Below, in pieces: positions 35,981-44,557 of a stretch of DNA of 64,000 nucleotides. Under the pieces are notes generated by a model. That model ran no database searches. It was not told the origin of the DNA and was given only the letters and a program-made list of their open reading frames with translations. How positions within the stretch are numbered: the stretch's first letter is position 1; each line of letters starts with the position of its first letter. A program made the position numbers and the translations under genes. Source of the DNA: Variovorax sp. PAMC 28711 (GTDB taxonomy: Bacteria; Pseudomonadota; Gammaproteobacteria; Burkholderiales; Burkholderiaceae_C). The stretch lies in contig NZ_CP014517.1 of assembly GCF_001577265.1 (NCBI RefSeq), forward strand, positions 797,001 through 861,000, in the 5' to 3' direction.

Positions 35981-37756
35981 ATGACACTGACCCTCCAGCA
36001 GCTCAATGCTGCGACGCCGACCGAGGCGGTGGCGCTGCTCGACGGCATCTACGAGCATTCGCCGTGGGTGGCCGAGGCCGCGCTCGCGTCGCGGCCGTTC
36101 CGCTCGCTCCAGCACCTGAAGCATGCGATGGCCCAGGCCGTGACCCATGCGACGGCAGCGCAGCAACTGAGCCTCATCCGTGAGCACCCGGAGCTGGCAG
36201 GCAAGCAGATGGAGGGCCACACACTCACGGCCGAATCGACGAACGAACAGAGCAAGGCCGGCCTCACGAATTGCACGACGGAGGAACTCACGCAAATTCG
36301 CCGGCTGAACACGACCTACGGCGCGAAGTTCGGATTTCCGTTCATCCTGGCGGTGCGCGGACCACGCGGCCTGGGCCTCTCGAAAGCGGAAATCCTCGCG
36401 ACCTTCGAGCGACGCATTCACCACCATCCTTCCTTCGAACGCGGTGAAGCGCTGCGCAACATCCACCGCATCGCGGAGATCCGCCTGAACGACAAGTTCG
36501 GCGTGGCGCCTCTGCTCGGCAACGAAGTGTGGGATTGGCAGGAGCAGCTGTCGGTGCACACCGACCCGGGCTACGCCGAACTCGGGCAGCTCACCGTGAC
36601 CTACCTCACCGATGCCCACCGTGCCTGTGCCGCGCAGATCGCGCAAGGCATGCGCGACTGCGGCTTCGACTCGGTGCAGATCGACGCGGTCGGCAACGTG
36701 GTGGGCCGTTACGAGGGCACCACGCCCGGCGCGAAAACGCTGCTTACCGGCTCGCACTACGACACCGTGCGCAATGGCGGCAAGTACGACGGTCGCCTCG
36801 GCATCTTCGTGCCGATGGCGTGCGTGCGCGAACTTAAATTGCAGAATCGCCGCCTGCCGTTCGCCTTCGAAGTGGTCGGCTTCGCGGAGGAGGAAGGCCA
36901 GCGCTACAAAGCGACCTTCCTCGGCTCCGGCGCGCTCATCGGCCACTTCAACACGGCATGGCTCGACCAGCAGGACGCCGACGGCATCACGATGCGCGAT
37001 GCCATGGCGCATGCCGGCCTCACGCTCGCCGACATCCCGAAAATCCAGCGCGATCCGTCGAAATACCTCGGCTTCGTCGAGGTGCACATCGAGCAAGGTC
37101 CGGTGTTGACGGAGCTTGACCTGCCGCTCGGCATCGTCACGTCCATCAATGGCAGCGTGCGCTACGTCGGCGAAGTATTCGGCATGGCGAGCCACGCAGG
37201 CACCACCCCGATGGACCGCCGCCGGGACGCTGCAGCGGCCGTGGCCGAACTCATTCTTTTCGCAGAGCAACGCGCCGCGACAGACGGCGACTCGGTCGCG
37301 ACGGTCGGCATGCTGCAGGTGCCCAATGGCTCCATCAACGTGGTGCCGGGCCACTGCAAGTTCAGCCTGGACATCCGCGCGCCGAACAACGGCCAGCGCG
37401 ACAGCCTGGCCGACGACATCGTCTCCGCGCTGAAAGACATCTGCGAGCGCCGCAGCGTGCGCTACACGCTCGAAGAAACCATGCGCGCGGCCGCAGCACC
37501 CAGCGCGCCCGACTGGCAGCAACGCTGGGAGAAGGCGGTCGACACGCTCGGCATCCCGCTCTTTCGCATGCCGAGCGGCGCGGGCCACGACGCGATGAAG
37601 CTGCACGAAGTGATGCCCCAAGCCATGCTTTTCGTGCGCGGCATCAATTCCGGCATCAGCCACAACCCGCTCGAATCGAGCACCAACGACGACATCCAGC
37701 TTTCGGTACAAGCGTTTCAGCTTTTGCTCGACAACCTGGCCGAAGAAATCAAATGA
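35981..37756 (+). CDS. Fusion of OHCU decarboxylase (UraD) and allantoate amidohydrolase
   Basis: A 591-residue two-domain enzyme. Residues 1 to about 165 are UraD: the catalytic His is in REHPELAGKQ (His69) and the FGFPFILAVRG motif is present; it converts OHCU to (S)-allantoin. Residues about 180-591 are an M20-type amidohydrolase: GSHYDTVRNGGKYDGRLG, GFAEEEGQRY, EVHIEQGPVL, SHAGTTPMDRRRDA, SGAGHDAMKL and GISHNPLESS carry the metal and substrate residues; it cleaves allantoate. Two non-consecutive steps flank PuuE, whose gene lies three bases upstream. The fusion is known from Burkholderiales. Confidence 0.93.
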   Translation: MTLTLQQLNAATPTEAVALLDGIYEHSPWVAEAALASRPFRSLQHLKHAMAQAVTHATAAQQLSLIREHPELAGKQMEGHTLTAESTNEQSKAGLTNCTTEELTQIRRLNTTYGAKFGFPFILAVRGPRGLGLSKAEILATFERRIHHHPSFERGEALRNIHRIAEIRLNDKFGVAPLLGNEVWDWQEQLSVHTDPGYAELGQLTVTYLTDAHRACAAQIAQGMRDCGFDSVQIDAVGNVVGRYEGTTPGAKTLLTGSHYDTVRNGGKYDGRLGIFVPMACVRELKLQNRRLPFAFEVVGFAEEEGQRYKATFLGSGALIGHFNTAWLDQQDADGITMRDAMAHAGLTLADIPKIQRDPSKYLGFVEVHIEQGPVLTELDLPLGIVTSINGSVRYVGEVFGMASHAGTTPMDRRRDAAAAVAELILFAEQRAATDGDSVATVGMLQVPNGSINVVPGHCKFSLDIRAPNNGQRDSLADDIVSALKDICERRSVRYTLEETMRAAAAPSAPDWQQRWEKAVDTLGIPLFRMPSGAGHDAMKLHEVMPQAMLFVRGINSGISHNPLESSTNDDIQLSVQAFQLLLDNLAEEIK

Positions 37757-38976
37757 CAGATTACGCCAAGCTCGATGCCTGGATCGACGCCCATTTCGAC
37801 GAGGAAGTGAAGTTCTTGCAGCAACTGGTGCAAGTCCCCACCGACACGCCACCTGGCAACAACGCGCCGCACGCCGAGCGCACGGCCGAGCTGCTCAAGG
37901 ATTTCGGCTTCGACGCCGAAAAGCACGCGGTGCCGACCCAGGAGGTGAAGGACTACGGCCTCGAATCGATCACCAACCTGATCGTTCGCCGGAAGTACGG
38001 CGAAGGCCGAACCGTGGCGCTCAATGCGCACGGCGACGTGGTCCCGCCGGGTGACGGCTGGACGCACGACCCCTACGGCGGCGAGATCGACAACGGCAGC
38101 CTGTACGGACGCGCCGCCGCCGTGAGCAAGAGCGACTTCGCGAGCTTCACCTTCGCGTTGCGCGCGCTCGAAGCGGTCGCCAGGCCAGTCAAGGGCAGCG
38201 TCGAACTGCACTTCACTTACGACGAAGAGTTCGGCGGCCTGCTCGGCCCGGGCTGGCTGCTGAAGAACGGCCTCACCCAACCCGACCTGATGATCGCGGC
38301 CGGCTTCAGCTACGAAGTCGTCACTGCGCACAACGGCTGCCTGCAGATGGAAGTGACGGTGCACGGCAAGATGGCACACGCCGCCATCCCGAGCACCGGC
38401 GTCGACGCCCTGCAGGGCGCGACGAAAATCCTGAACACGCTGTATGCGCAGAACGCGCTCTATCAAAAGGTGACGTCGAAGGTCGAGGGCATCACGCACC
38501 CCTACCTGAACGTCGGGCGCATCGAAGGCGGCACCAACACCAACGTCGTGCCGGGCAAAGTGGTGTTCAAGCTCGACCGCCGGATGATCCCGGAAGAAAA
38601 TCCGGTCGAAGTCGAAGCCAACATTCGCCGGGTGATCGCCGATGCGGCGGCTGAAAGTGCCGGCATCACGGTCGAGATCAAGCGCACGCTGCTGGCCAAT
38701 GCGATGCAGCCGCTGCCGGGCAACCAGCCGTTGGTCGAAGCCATTCAGAAACACGGCGTCGAACTCTTCGGCGAGCCGATCAAGGCCATGGGCACCCCTC
38801 TCTACACCGACGTGCGCCTCTATGGCGAGGACGGTATCCCCGGCGTCATCTATGGTGCCGGTCCGCGCACGGTGCTCGAATCGCATGCCAAGCGCAACGA
38901 TGAACGCGTGGTGCTCGAAGACCTGCGCCGTGCGACAAAGGTGATTGCGCGCACGCTGGCCGACCTGTTGGCCTGA
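37753..38976 (+). CDS. M20 family metallopeptidase-like protein with an altered metal site
   Basis: A 407-residue ArgE/DapE-fold protein, starting with an ATGA overlap on the fused gene, so translated with the allantoin enzymes. Metal-site text: NAHGDVVP (His93, Asp95) and TYDEEFGG (Glu158/159) are kept. The bridging aspartate normally found in GRGxxDMK is replaced: here GRAAAVSKSD puts Val124 at that place. A late His is in LESHAKRNDE. The substrate is unknown. The location fits a role on ureidoglycolate or another carbamoyl compound from purine breakdown, but this is inference only. Confidence 0.8.
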   Translation: MTDYAKLDAWIDAHFDEEVKFLQQLVQVPTDTPPGNNAPHAERTAELLKDFGFDAEKHAVPTQEVKDYGLESITNLIVRRKYGEGRTVALNAHGDVVPPGDGWTHDPYGGEIDNGSLYGRAAAVSKSDFASFTFALRALEAVARPVKGSVELHFTYDEEFGGLLGPGWLLKNGLTQPDLMIAAGFSYEVVTAHNGCLQMEVTVHGKMAHAAIPSTGVDALQGATKILNTLYAQNALYQKVTSKVEGITHPYLNVGRIEGGTNTNVVPGKVVFKLDRRMIPEENPVEVEANIRRVIADAAAESAGITVEIKRTLLANAMQPLPGNQPLVEAIQKHGVELFGEPIKAMGTPLYTDVRLYGEDGIPGVIYGAGPRTVLESHAKRNDERVVLEDLRRATKVIARTLADLLA

Positions 38977-39004
38977 CCGTCGGCCCGCCGCACCGATGCC
39001 GCCG

Positions 39005-39904
39005 TCAAGCGGATGGTGGCCGGTTGCCGAGCAACAGATCCCTAAAAGCCGCCGCCGCCGGCGATGGCGAATTGCCCGGTGCGCGCAGCAAGGTCATGGT
39101 GCGCGCGATCTGCGGTCGTCCAACCGCTCGCACTTCCAGCCCGTGCCACTGCGCCAGCGGCCGCAGCGCCATCGTGACGACGGCGATGCCGAGGCCTTCG
39201 CGGGCGAGACCCATCATGGTCCACGGCAGCGCGATCTCGAACGCATAGTCCAGCGTGAGGCCGCGCTCGGCCAGTTTCTCTTCCAGCACCCGACGCACCG
39301 GATTGCCCGGCAGGTAGCCGATGACCGGCTCGCGCGCCACCTGCGACCACTCGAGCGTGCGGCGCGCACACAGCGGATGGTCGGGTGGCAGCACCGCCAC
39401 GAACTCGTCGGCCGACATGGCCGTGCTCACCAGGTCGGTGCGCGCATCGGTCTGGGTCGCGATGCCCAGGTCGGCCGCGCCGCTGCGCACCAGCGCATGC
39501 ACTTCGTGCTCGGGCACGTCGTGCAGGACCACGCGCACGCCCGGGTGCGATTCACGGAAAGCGCGGATCGTCGGCGGCAACAGCAGCGCGCACTGGACGT
39601 TGGGCGCCGCCACCGTGACGCGGCCGCGCGAGAAGCGTGCAAAGTCGCGCGCATCGTCGAACAGATGGTCCCAGTCGGCCACGAGCCGGAGCGCCGCCGG
39701 CAACAACGCCGCGCCGGCCTCGTTGACACGGCAGGCGCGCGTGTGGCGATCGAAGAGGCGGGTGCCAAGTTGTTTTTCGAGCTTGACCAGCGACGCGCTG
39801 AGCGACGACTGCGACATGCCGAGCCGCTCGGCCGCCCGGGTGAAATGGCCGCTTTCCGCCAGCGCGACGAAGACGCGAAGCTCTGCCAGTGACGATGCTT
39901 TCAT
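39005..39904 (-). CDS. LysR family regulator, divergent from the NCS2 permease
   Basis: A 299-residue LysR protein from the ATG at 39904. The helix-turn-helix is at about residues 5-62 (LRVFVALAESGHFTRAAERL, GMSQSSLSASLVKLEKQLGT). The effector domain begins GRVTVAAPNVQCALLLPP. It is divergent from the NCS2 permease gene with a 122-base gap, the standard LysR-target layout, so it probably controls that permease. Its 3-prime end faces the M20 gene. The effector may be a purine base; not shown by the sequence. Confidence 0.87.
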   Translation of the reverse strand: MKASSLAELRVFVALAESGHFTRAAERLGMSQSSLSASLVKLEKQLGTRLFDRHTRACRVNEAGAALLPAALRLVADWDHLFDDARDFARFSRGRVTVAAPNVQCALLLPPTIRAFRESHPGVRVVLHDVPEHEVHALVRSGAADLGIATQTDARTDLVSTAMSADEFVAVLPPDHPLCARRTLEWSQVAREPVIGYLPGNPVRRVLEEKLAERGLTLDYAFEIALPWTMMGLAREGLGIAVVTMALRPLAQWHGLEVRAVGRPQIARTMTLLRAPGNSPSPAAAAFRDLLLGNRPPSA

Positions 39905-40026
39905 CGCGAACTCCGATTGATTTATAGGATTGTGCGTCTTTTTCGATTTCTCGCCCGGCCCTATTCTTGCGTCGCCTCGCACGACGACCGTGCCCGCTTT
40001 TGCCCTTCCTCAACCAGGAGTCGCCC

Positions 40027-41514
40027 ATGAGTTCCAGCGTCACGTCCCCCGTGGATCCCGTCGATCAGCGCTTGCCCGGCGGCAAGCTGGCGGCCCTCGG
40101 CCTTCAGCACGTCCTGGTGATGTATGCGGGCGCCGTCGCGGTGCCGCTCATCGTCGGGCGTGCACTCAAGCTGAGCCCCGACGAGGTCGCCTTGCTGATT
40201 TCGGCCGACCTGTTCTGCTGCGGCATCGCGACCCTGATCCAGTCGCTCGGCGCCACGCAATGGTTCGGCGTCAAGCTGCCAGTCATGATGGGCGTGACGT
40301 TCGCATCGGTCGCGCCGATGGTGGCCATCGCGAACGCGAATCCGGGCGCCGCAGGTGCCCAGCTGCTCTTCGGCTCGATCATCGGCGCCGGCATCATTTC
40401 GATACTGATCGCGCCGATGGTGAGCCGCATGCTGCGGTTCTTTCCGCCGGTGGTCACCGGCACCATCATCGCGGTCATCGGCATCAGCCTGATGCGCGTG
40501 GGCATCAACTGGATCTTCGGCAACCCGTTCGGCCCGACGGCACCCAACGTGGTCGACCCGGCCTACGTGAAGTGGCTGGCCGACGTGACATCGCCCGGCA
40601 GCGCGACGCCCGCCGTGCCCAAGGGCTTCGCGATCATGCCGACCGTGCCGAACCCCAAGTACGCCGACCTCACCGGCGTGGCCATCGCCGCGCTGGTTCT
40701 GGTGTCGATCCTGTTGATCGTCAAGTTCGCCAAGGGCTTCATCGCCAACATTTCGGTATTGCTCGGCATCGTGATCGGTGCGGTCGTCGCCACGGCCATG
40801 GGCATCATGACGTTCGAAAAAGTGGGCAAGGCCGCATGGATCGACGTGGTGCTTCCCTTCCACTTCGGCATGCCGTTGTTCGACCCGCTGCTCATCCTGA
40901 CGATGACGCTGGTGATGATCGTCGTGATGATCGAATCGACCGGCATGTTCCTGGCGCTCGGCGAAATGACCGACCGCAAGATCAGCCAGCAAGACCTCGC
41001 GCGCGGTCTGCGCACCGACGGCCTTGGTACGCTGATCGGCGGGATCTTCAACACCTTTCCCTACACGAGCTTCTCGCAGAACGTGGGGCTCGTGGCGGTC
41101 ACCGGCGTGAAGAGCCGTTTCGTCTGCGTGGCCGGCGGCGTGATCCTCATCGTGCTGGGCCTGTTGCCCAAGATGGCCGCACTGGTCGAGTCGCTGCCGA
41201 CCGTGGTGCTCGGCGGCGCTGGACTGGTGATGTTCGGCATGGTGGCCGCCACCGGCATCCGCATCCTGTCGGGCGTGGACTTCAAGACCAACCGGCAGAA
41301 CGCGATGATCGTCGCCGTGTCGATCGGCGTCGGCATGATTCCGCTGATCGCCCCCAACTTCAAGCAGTGGATGCCGCACGGCATTCATTCGCTGATCGAG
41401 TCCGGCATCCTGCTGACCTCCATCGCGGCCGTGGCGCTCAACCTCTTCCTCAACGGCGCGAAGCACGACGAGGCCGCGATCATCGCGGCGGCCAAACAGG
41501 CGGAAGCGCACTGA
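40027..41514 (+). CDS. NCS2 family nucleobase (xanthine/urate/uracil) permease
   Basis: A 495-residue inner-membrane carrier with about 14 helices. The ATG at 40027 is preceded by CAGGAG. Family marks: the QH motif in ALGLQHVLVMYAGAVAVPL, the signature SQNVGLVAVTGVKSR and the helix VVMIESTGMFLALGEMTDRK, with the conserved Glu. Members take up xanthine, urate or uracil with protons. The neighbourhood favours urate or xanthine. A LysR gene is divergent and a strong terminator follows 25 bases after the stop, so it is a single-gene unit. Confidence 0.9.
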   Translation: MSSSVTSPVDPVDQRLPGGKLAALGLQHVLVMYAGAVAVPLIVGRALKLSPDEVALLISADLFCCGIATLIQSLGATQWFGVKLPVMMGVTFASVAPMVAIANANPGAAGAQLLFGSIIGAGIISILIAPMVSRMLRFFPPVVTGTIIAVIGISLMRVGINWIFGNPFGPTAPNVVDPAYVKWLADVTSPGSATPAVPKGFAIMPTVPNPKYADLTGVAIAALVLVSILLIVKFAKGFIANISVLLGIVIGAVVATAMGIMTFEKVGKAAWIDVVLPFHFGMPLFDPLLILTMTLVMIVVMIESTGMFLALGEMTDRKISQQDLARGLRTDGLGTLIGGIFNTFPYTSFSQNVGLVAVTGVKSRFVCVAGGVILIVLGLLPKMAALVESLPTVVLGGAGLVMFGMVAATGIRILSGVDFKTNRQNAMIVAVSIGVGMIPLIAPNFKQWMPHGIHSLIESGILLTSIAAVALNLFLNGAKHDEAAIIAAAKQAEAH

Positions 41515-41538
41515 ACAGCACAGCAATCCGCCCTTTTC

Positions 41539-41563
41539 AAAGCCCCGCAATGCGGGGCTTTTT
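41539..41563 (+). terminator. Rho-independent terminator after the NCS2 permease
   Basis: The stem AAGCCCCGC / GCGGGGCTT (41540-41548 with 41552-41560) with a short A/T loop is followed by TTT. It begins 25 bases after the NCS2 stop and separates that gene from the NCS1 permease unit, whose own operator lies 70 bases further on. Confidence 0.85.
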
Positions 41564-41631
41564 CAATTTCTGGCGCGAAGTTTGCTTATTGGAATCTCCG
41601 GGTTAACCGCTATTCGAGTTTCGGACTGGTT

Positions 41632-41639
41632 TGTATACA
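41632..41639. promoter_or_regulatory. TGTATACA palindrome upstream of the NCS1 permease, candidate GntR operator
   Basis: The third perfect copy of TGTATACA in the window, 74 bases before the NCS1 permease ATG and downstream of the NCS2 terminator. It is preceded by GGTT and followed by GTCC. The location matches an operator over or near the promoter. It links NCS1 permease expression to the same regulator as puuD and uraH (inference). Confidence 0.6.
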
Positions 41640-41712
41640 GTCCGGCGCACACTGCAGTGCACGATCTGTGGCGCCACCCGATTCATAACAGTTCAACTGA
41701 GGGGAAATGAAA

Positions 41713-43149
41713 ATGAGTGATCACGGAGTTCCTGGTGCGGACGAGCGCCTCATCAACGAAGACTTGGCGCCCGTCACCGGCGCACGCAAGACCTGGTCTT
41801 CCTACAGCGTGTTCGCGATGTGGATGTCCGACGTGCACAGCGTCGGCGGCTACACCTTCGCAGCCAGTCTCTTCCTGCTCGGCCTCTCGGGTTGGCAGGT
41901 ACTGATCGCCCTGATCGTGGGCATCGGCATCGTCAACGTGCTGATGAACTGGATCGGCAAGCCGAGCCAGCAGAACGGTATTCCCTTCCCGGTGATGGCG
42001 CGCATCAGCCTCGGCGTGATGGGCGCGAACTTCGCCGCCGTGATCCGCGGCGTGGTCGGCATCGTCTGGTATGGCGTGCAGACCTACTTCGCGTCGAAGG
42101 CGGTCGCCACACTGGTGCTCGTTTTCTTTCCCGAAGCCGCTTCGCTGCACACGACGAGCTTCCTTCGGCTCGACATGCTGGGCTGGTTCTGCTTTCTCTT
42201 CATGTGGTTCTTCCAGCTGCTGATCTTCCAGCGCGGCATGGAAGCGATCCGCAAGTTCATCGACTTCTGCGGCCCGGCCGTGTATGTCGTGATGTTCATG
42301 CTGATGGGCTGGATCATCTGGAAGGCGGGCTGGGATTCGCTGGACCTGACGCTCTCGGACAAGGTGCTCACGGGCGGCGAGTCGTTCATCGCGATGGGCA
42401 GCGCGATCCTGCTGGTGGTGAGTTACTTCGCGGCGTTGCTGCTGAACTTCGGCGACTTCTCCCGCTACGCCAAGACCGAACGCGACATGAAGGTCGGCAA
42501 CTTTTTGGGCCTGCCGGTCAACTTCCTGCTGTTCGCAATCATCGTCGTGGTCGTGACCGCTGGCAGCGCCAAAGTGTTCGGCCACATGATCATGGACCCG
42601 ATCGAAATCGTCTCGAAGATCGACAACAAATGGGCCGTGGTGCTGGGCAGCGTGACCTTCATCATCGCGACCATGGGCATCAACATCGTGGCGAACTTCG
42701 TCTCGCCGGCTTACGACATCGCGAACCTGTTCCCCAAGCACATCGACTTCAAGAAGGGCGGTCTCATCACCTCGATCCTCGCGGTCTGCGTGTGCCCGTG
42801 GATCTTCGTGGACAGTCCGAAGGCGATCACTGTTTTTGTCAGCGTGTTCGGCGCAGTGCTCGCCCCGATGTTCGGCGTGATGATGGCCGACTTCTACCTG
42901 CTCAAGAAGCAGGTGGTCGATGTCGAGCAGCTCTACTCGATGGCACCGAACGGGCGCTACCATTATGACGGGGGCTGGAACAAGGTCGGCCTCGGCGCGT
43001 TGGGCATCTCGAGCTTCATCGCGGTGGGCTGGGAAATGTGCACGCAGCTCTTCAAGGTGCTCCCCGAGAACAACTTCGGCTGGGTGATCGGCGCGATTTC
43101 AGGCGCGGTCATCTACATGGTCATGATGCGCGGCGCAAAGCGCACGTAG
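41713..43149 (+). CDS. NCS1 family permease (allantoin/hydantoin/purine-cytosine type)
   Basis: A 478-residue carrier with about 12 helices. Two ATGs are possible (41707 and 41713); the AGGGGA ribosome site ends at about 41704, so 41713 has the better spacing. Marks: TWSSYSVFAMWMSDVHSVGG in helix 1, IGKPSQQNGIPFPVMARISL, and RGVVGIVWYGVQTYFASKAV, all typical of NCS1 importers of the allantoin/hydantoin/cytosine group. In this context allantoin or a purine base is the likely cargo. The DAACS gene follows after 19 bases, so the two are probably cotranscribed from the promoter with the TGTATACA site. Confidence 0.9.
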   Translation: MSDHGVPGADERLINEDLAPVTGARKTWSSYSVFAMWMSDVHSVGGYTFAASLFLLGLSGWQVLIALIVGIGIVNVLMNWIGKPSQQNGIPFPVMARISLGVMGANFAAVIRGVVGIVWYGVQTYFASKAVATLVLVFFPEAASLHTTSFLRLDMLGWFCFLFMWFFQLLIFQRGMEAIRKFIDFCGPAVYVVMFMLMGWIIWKAGWDSLDLTLSDKVLTGGESFIAMGSAILLVVSYFAALLLNFGDFSRYAKTERDMKVGNFLGLPVNFLLFAIIVVVVTAGSAKVFGHMIMDPIEIVSKIDNKWAVVLGSVTFIIATMGINIVANFVSPAYDIANLFPKHIDFKKGGLITSILAVCVCPWIFVDSPKAITVFVSVFGAVLAPMFGVMMADFYLLKKQVVDVEQLYSMAPNGRYHYDGGWNKVGLGALGISSFIAVGWEMCTQLFKVLPENNFGWVIGAISGAVIYMVMMRGAKRT

Positions 43150-43168
43150 TAACAATAAGGGAGTTCAC

Positions 43169-44485
43169 ATGCCTCGTTTCGCCCGATCACTTTTCGGCCA
43201 GGTCGTCATCGCACTGGTGCTCGGTGTCCTCGCGGGCCTCTTTTTTCCGGACTTCGCGGTCAAGCTCAAGCCGCTCGGCGATGCCTTCATCAAGCTGATC
43301 AAGATGATCATCCCGGTGCTGGTGTTCTGTGTGGTGGTGCACGGCATCGCCGGCGCCGGCGACCTCAAACGCGTTGGCCGCGTCGGCATCAAGGCGCTCA
43401 TCTACTTCGAGGTGCTGACGACCATCGCCCTGATCCTCGGCCTGATCCTCGCTTTCGTCTTCAAGCCCGGCGTCGGCATGAACGTCGATCCGAAGCTGCT
43501 CGACGCGAGTGCGATGAGCGGCTACGTCGACAACGCGGCCAAGCTCACGGGCGGCGGCACGGTCGAGTTCCTCATGAAGCTGATCCCGAACACGGTGGTG
43601 GCCGCCTTCGCGACCGGCGACGTGTTGCAAGTGCTGCTGTTCGCGGTGTTGTTCGGTTGCGCACTGTCGCTGCTCGGCGACCTGGGCAAGCCGGTCGCCG
43701 TGGTGGTCGACTCGCTCTCGCTGGTGCTCTTCAAGATCATGGGGATCATCATCAAGCTGGCGCCGTTCGGCGTGCTCGGCGCGATTGCCTTCACGGTCGG
43801 GAAGTACGGCATCGGGTCCCTTAAGCAGCTCGGCATGCTGGTGGCGCTGTACTACGCGGCGGTGCTGTTCTTCGTGTTCGTCGTTCTCGGACTGGTGATG
43901 CGCCTCTCGGGCTTCAGCCTCATCAAGCTGCTGCGTTACCTGCGCGAAGAACTCGCCATCGTGTTCGCGACGACCTCCTCCGACAGCGTGCTGCCGCAGA
44001 TCATGGCCAAGCTGCGCCGCATGGGCATCCGCGACTCGACCGTCGGACTGGTGATCCCAACCGGCTACTCATTCAACCTGGATGCGTTCTCGATCTACAT
44101 CACGCTCGCCGCGGTGTTCATCGCACAGGCCACCAACACGCCGATCTCGATGTCCGATCTGCTGACGATCCTCGCGATCGCGCTGGTCACGTCGAAGGGC
44201 GCGCACGGGGTGCCGGGCTCGGCGATCGTGGTGCTGGCCGCCACGCTGCACGCGATTCCAGCCATCCCGGCGATCGGCCTCGTGCTGGTCTTGTCGGTCG
44301 ACTGGTTCATGGGCATCGCCCGCGCGCTGGGCAACCTGATCGGCAACTGCGTCGCCACCGTGGCGATCGCAGCCTGGGAAGGCGACATCGATCGCGAACG
44401 CGCGCATGCGGTCCTCGACGGCACCTATTCGCCGGACGACGAGCCGCTGGCCGAAGCCGGCTCGCCGGCTGCATCCGCTCACTGA
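43169..44485 (+). CDS. Dicarboxylate/amino acid:cation symporter (DctA/GltP family)
   Basis: A 438-residue DAACS carrier with an AGGGAG ribosome site. Marks: the start RSLFGQVVIALVLGVLAGLF, the serine-rich hairpin ATTSSDSVLPQIMAKLRRMG, GYSFNLDAFSIY and the second hairpin TSKGAHGVPGSAIVVLAATL. These match DctA-type C4-dicarboxylate uptake with Na+ or H+. The substrate is not fixed by sequence; a C4-dicarboxylate is likeliest, which would fit the malic enzyme 6 kb downstream. It probably shares a transcript with the NCS1 permease. Confidence 0.9.
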   Translation: MPRFARSLFGQVVIALVLGVLAGLFFPDFAVKLKPLGDAFIKLIKMIIPVLVFCVVVHGIAGAGDLKRVGRVGIKALIYFEVLTTIALILGLILAFVFKPGVGMNVDPKLLDASAMSGYVDNAAKLTGGGTVEFLMKLIPNTVVAAFATGDVLQVLLFAVLFGCALSLLGDLGKPVAVVVDSLSLVLFKIMGIIIKLAPFGVLGAIAFTVGKYGIGSLKQLGMLVALYYAAVLFFVFVVLGLVMRLSGFSLIKLLRYLREELAIVFATTSSDSVLPQIMAKLRRMGIRDSTVGLVIPTGYSFNLDAFSIYITLAAVFIAQATNTPISMSDLLTILAIALVTSKGAHGVPGSAIVVLAATLHAIPAIPAIGLVLVLSVDWFMGIARALGNLIGNCVATVAIAAWEGDIDRERAHAVLDGTYSPDDEPLAEAGSPAASAH

Positions 44486-44557
44486 GCGCGCTGCGAGTGT
44501 CGGCGGCATGGCCGCCGACAAGGGACGGACGTGGCCTCGGCTACAGTCCGTTGCACC

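Noticed and set aside
39905..40026. LysR operator between the LysR gene and the NCS2 permease
   Set aside because: ATAGG and CCTAT copies are about 40 bases apart and no clear T-N11-A dyad stands out, so no site is called.
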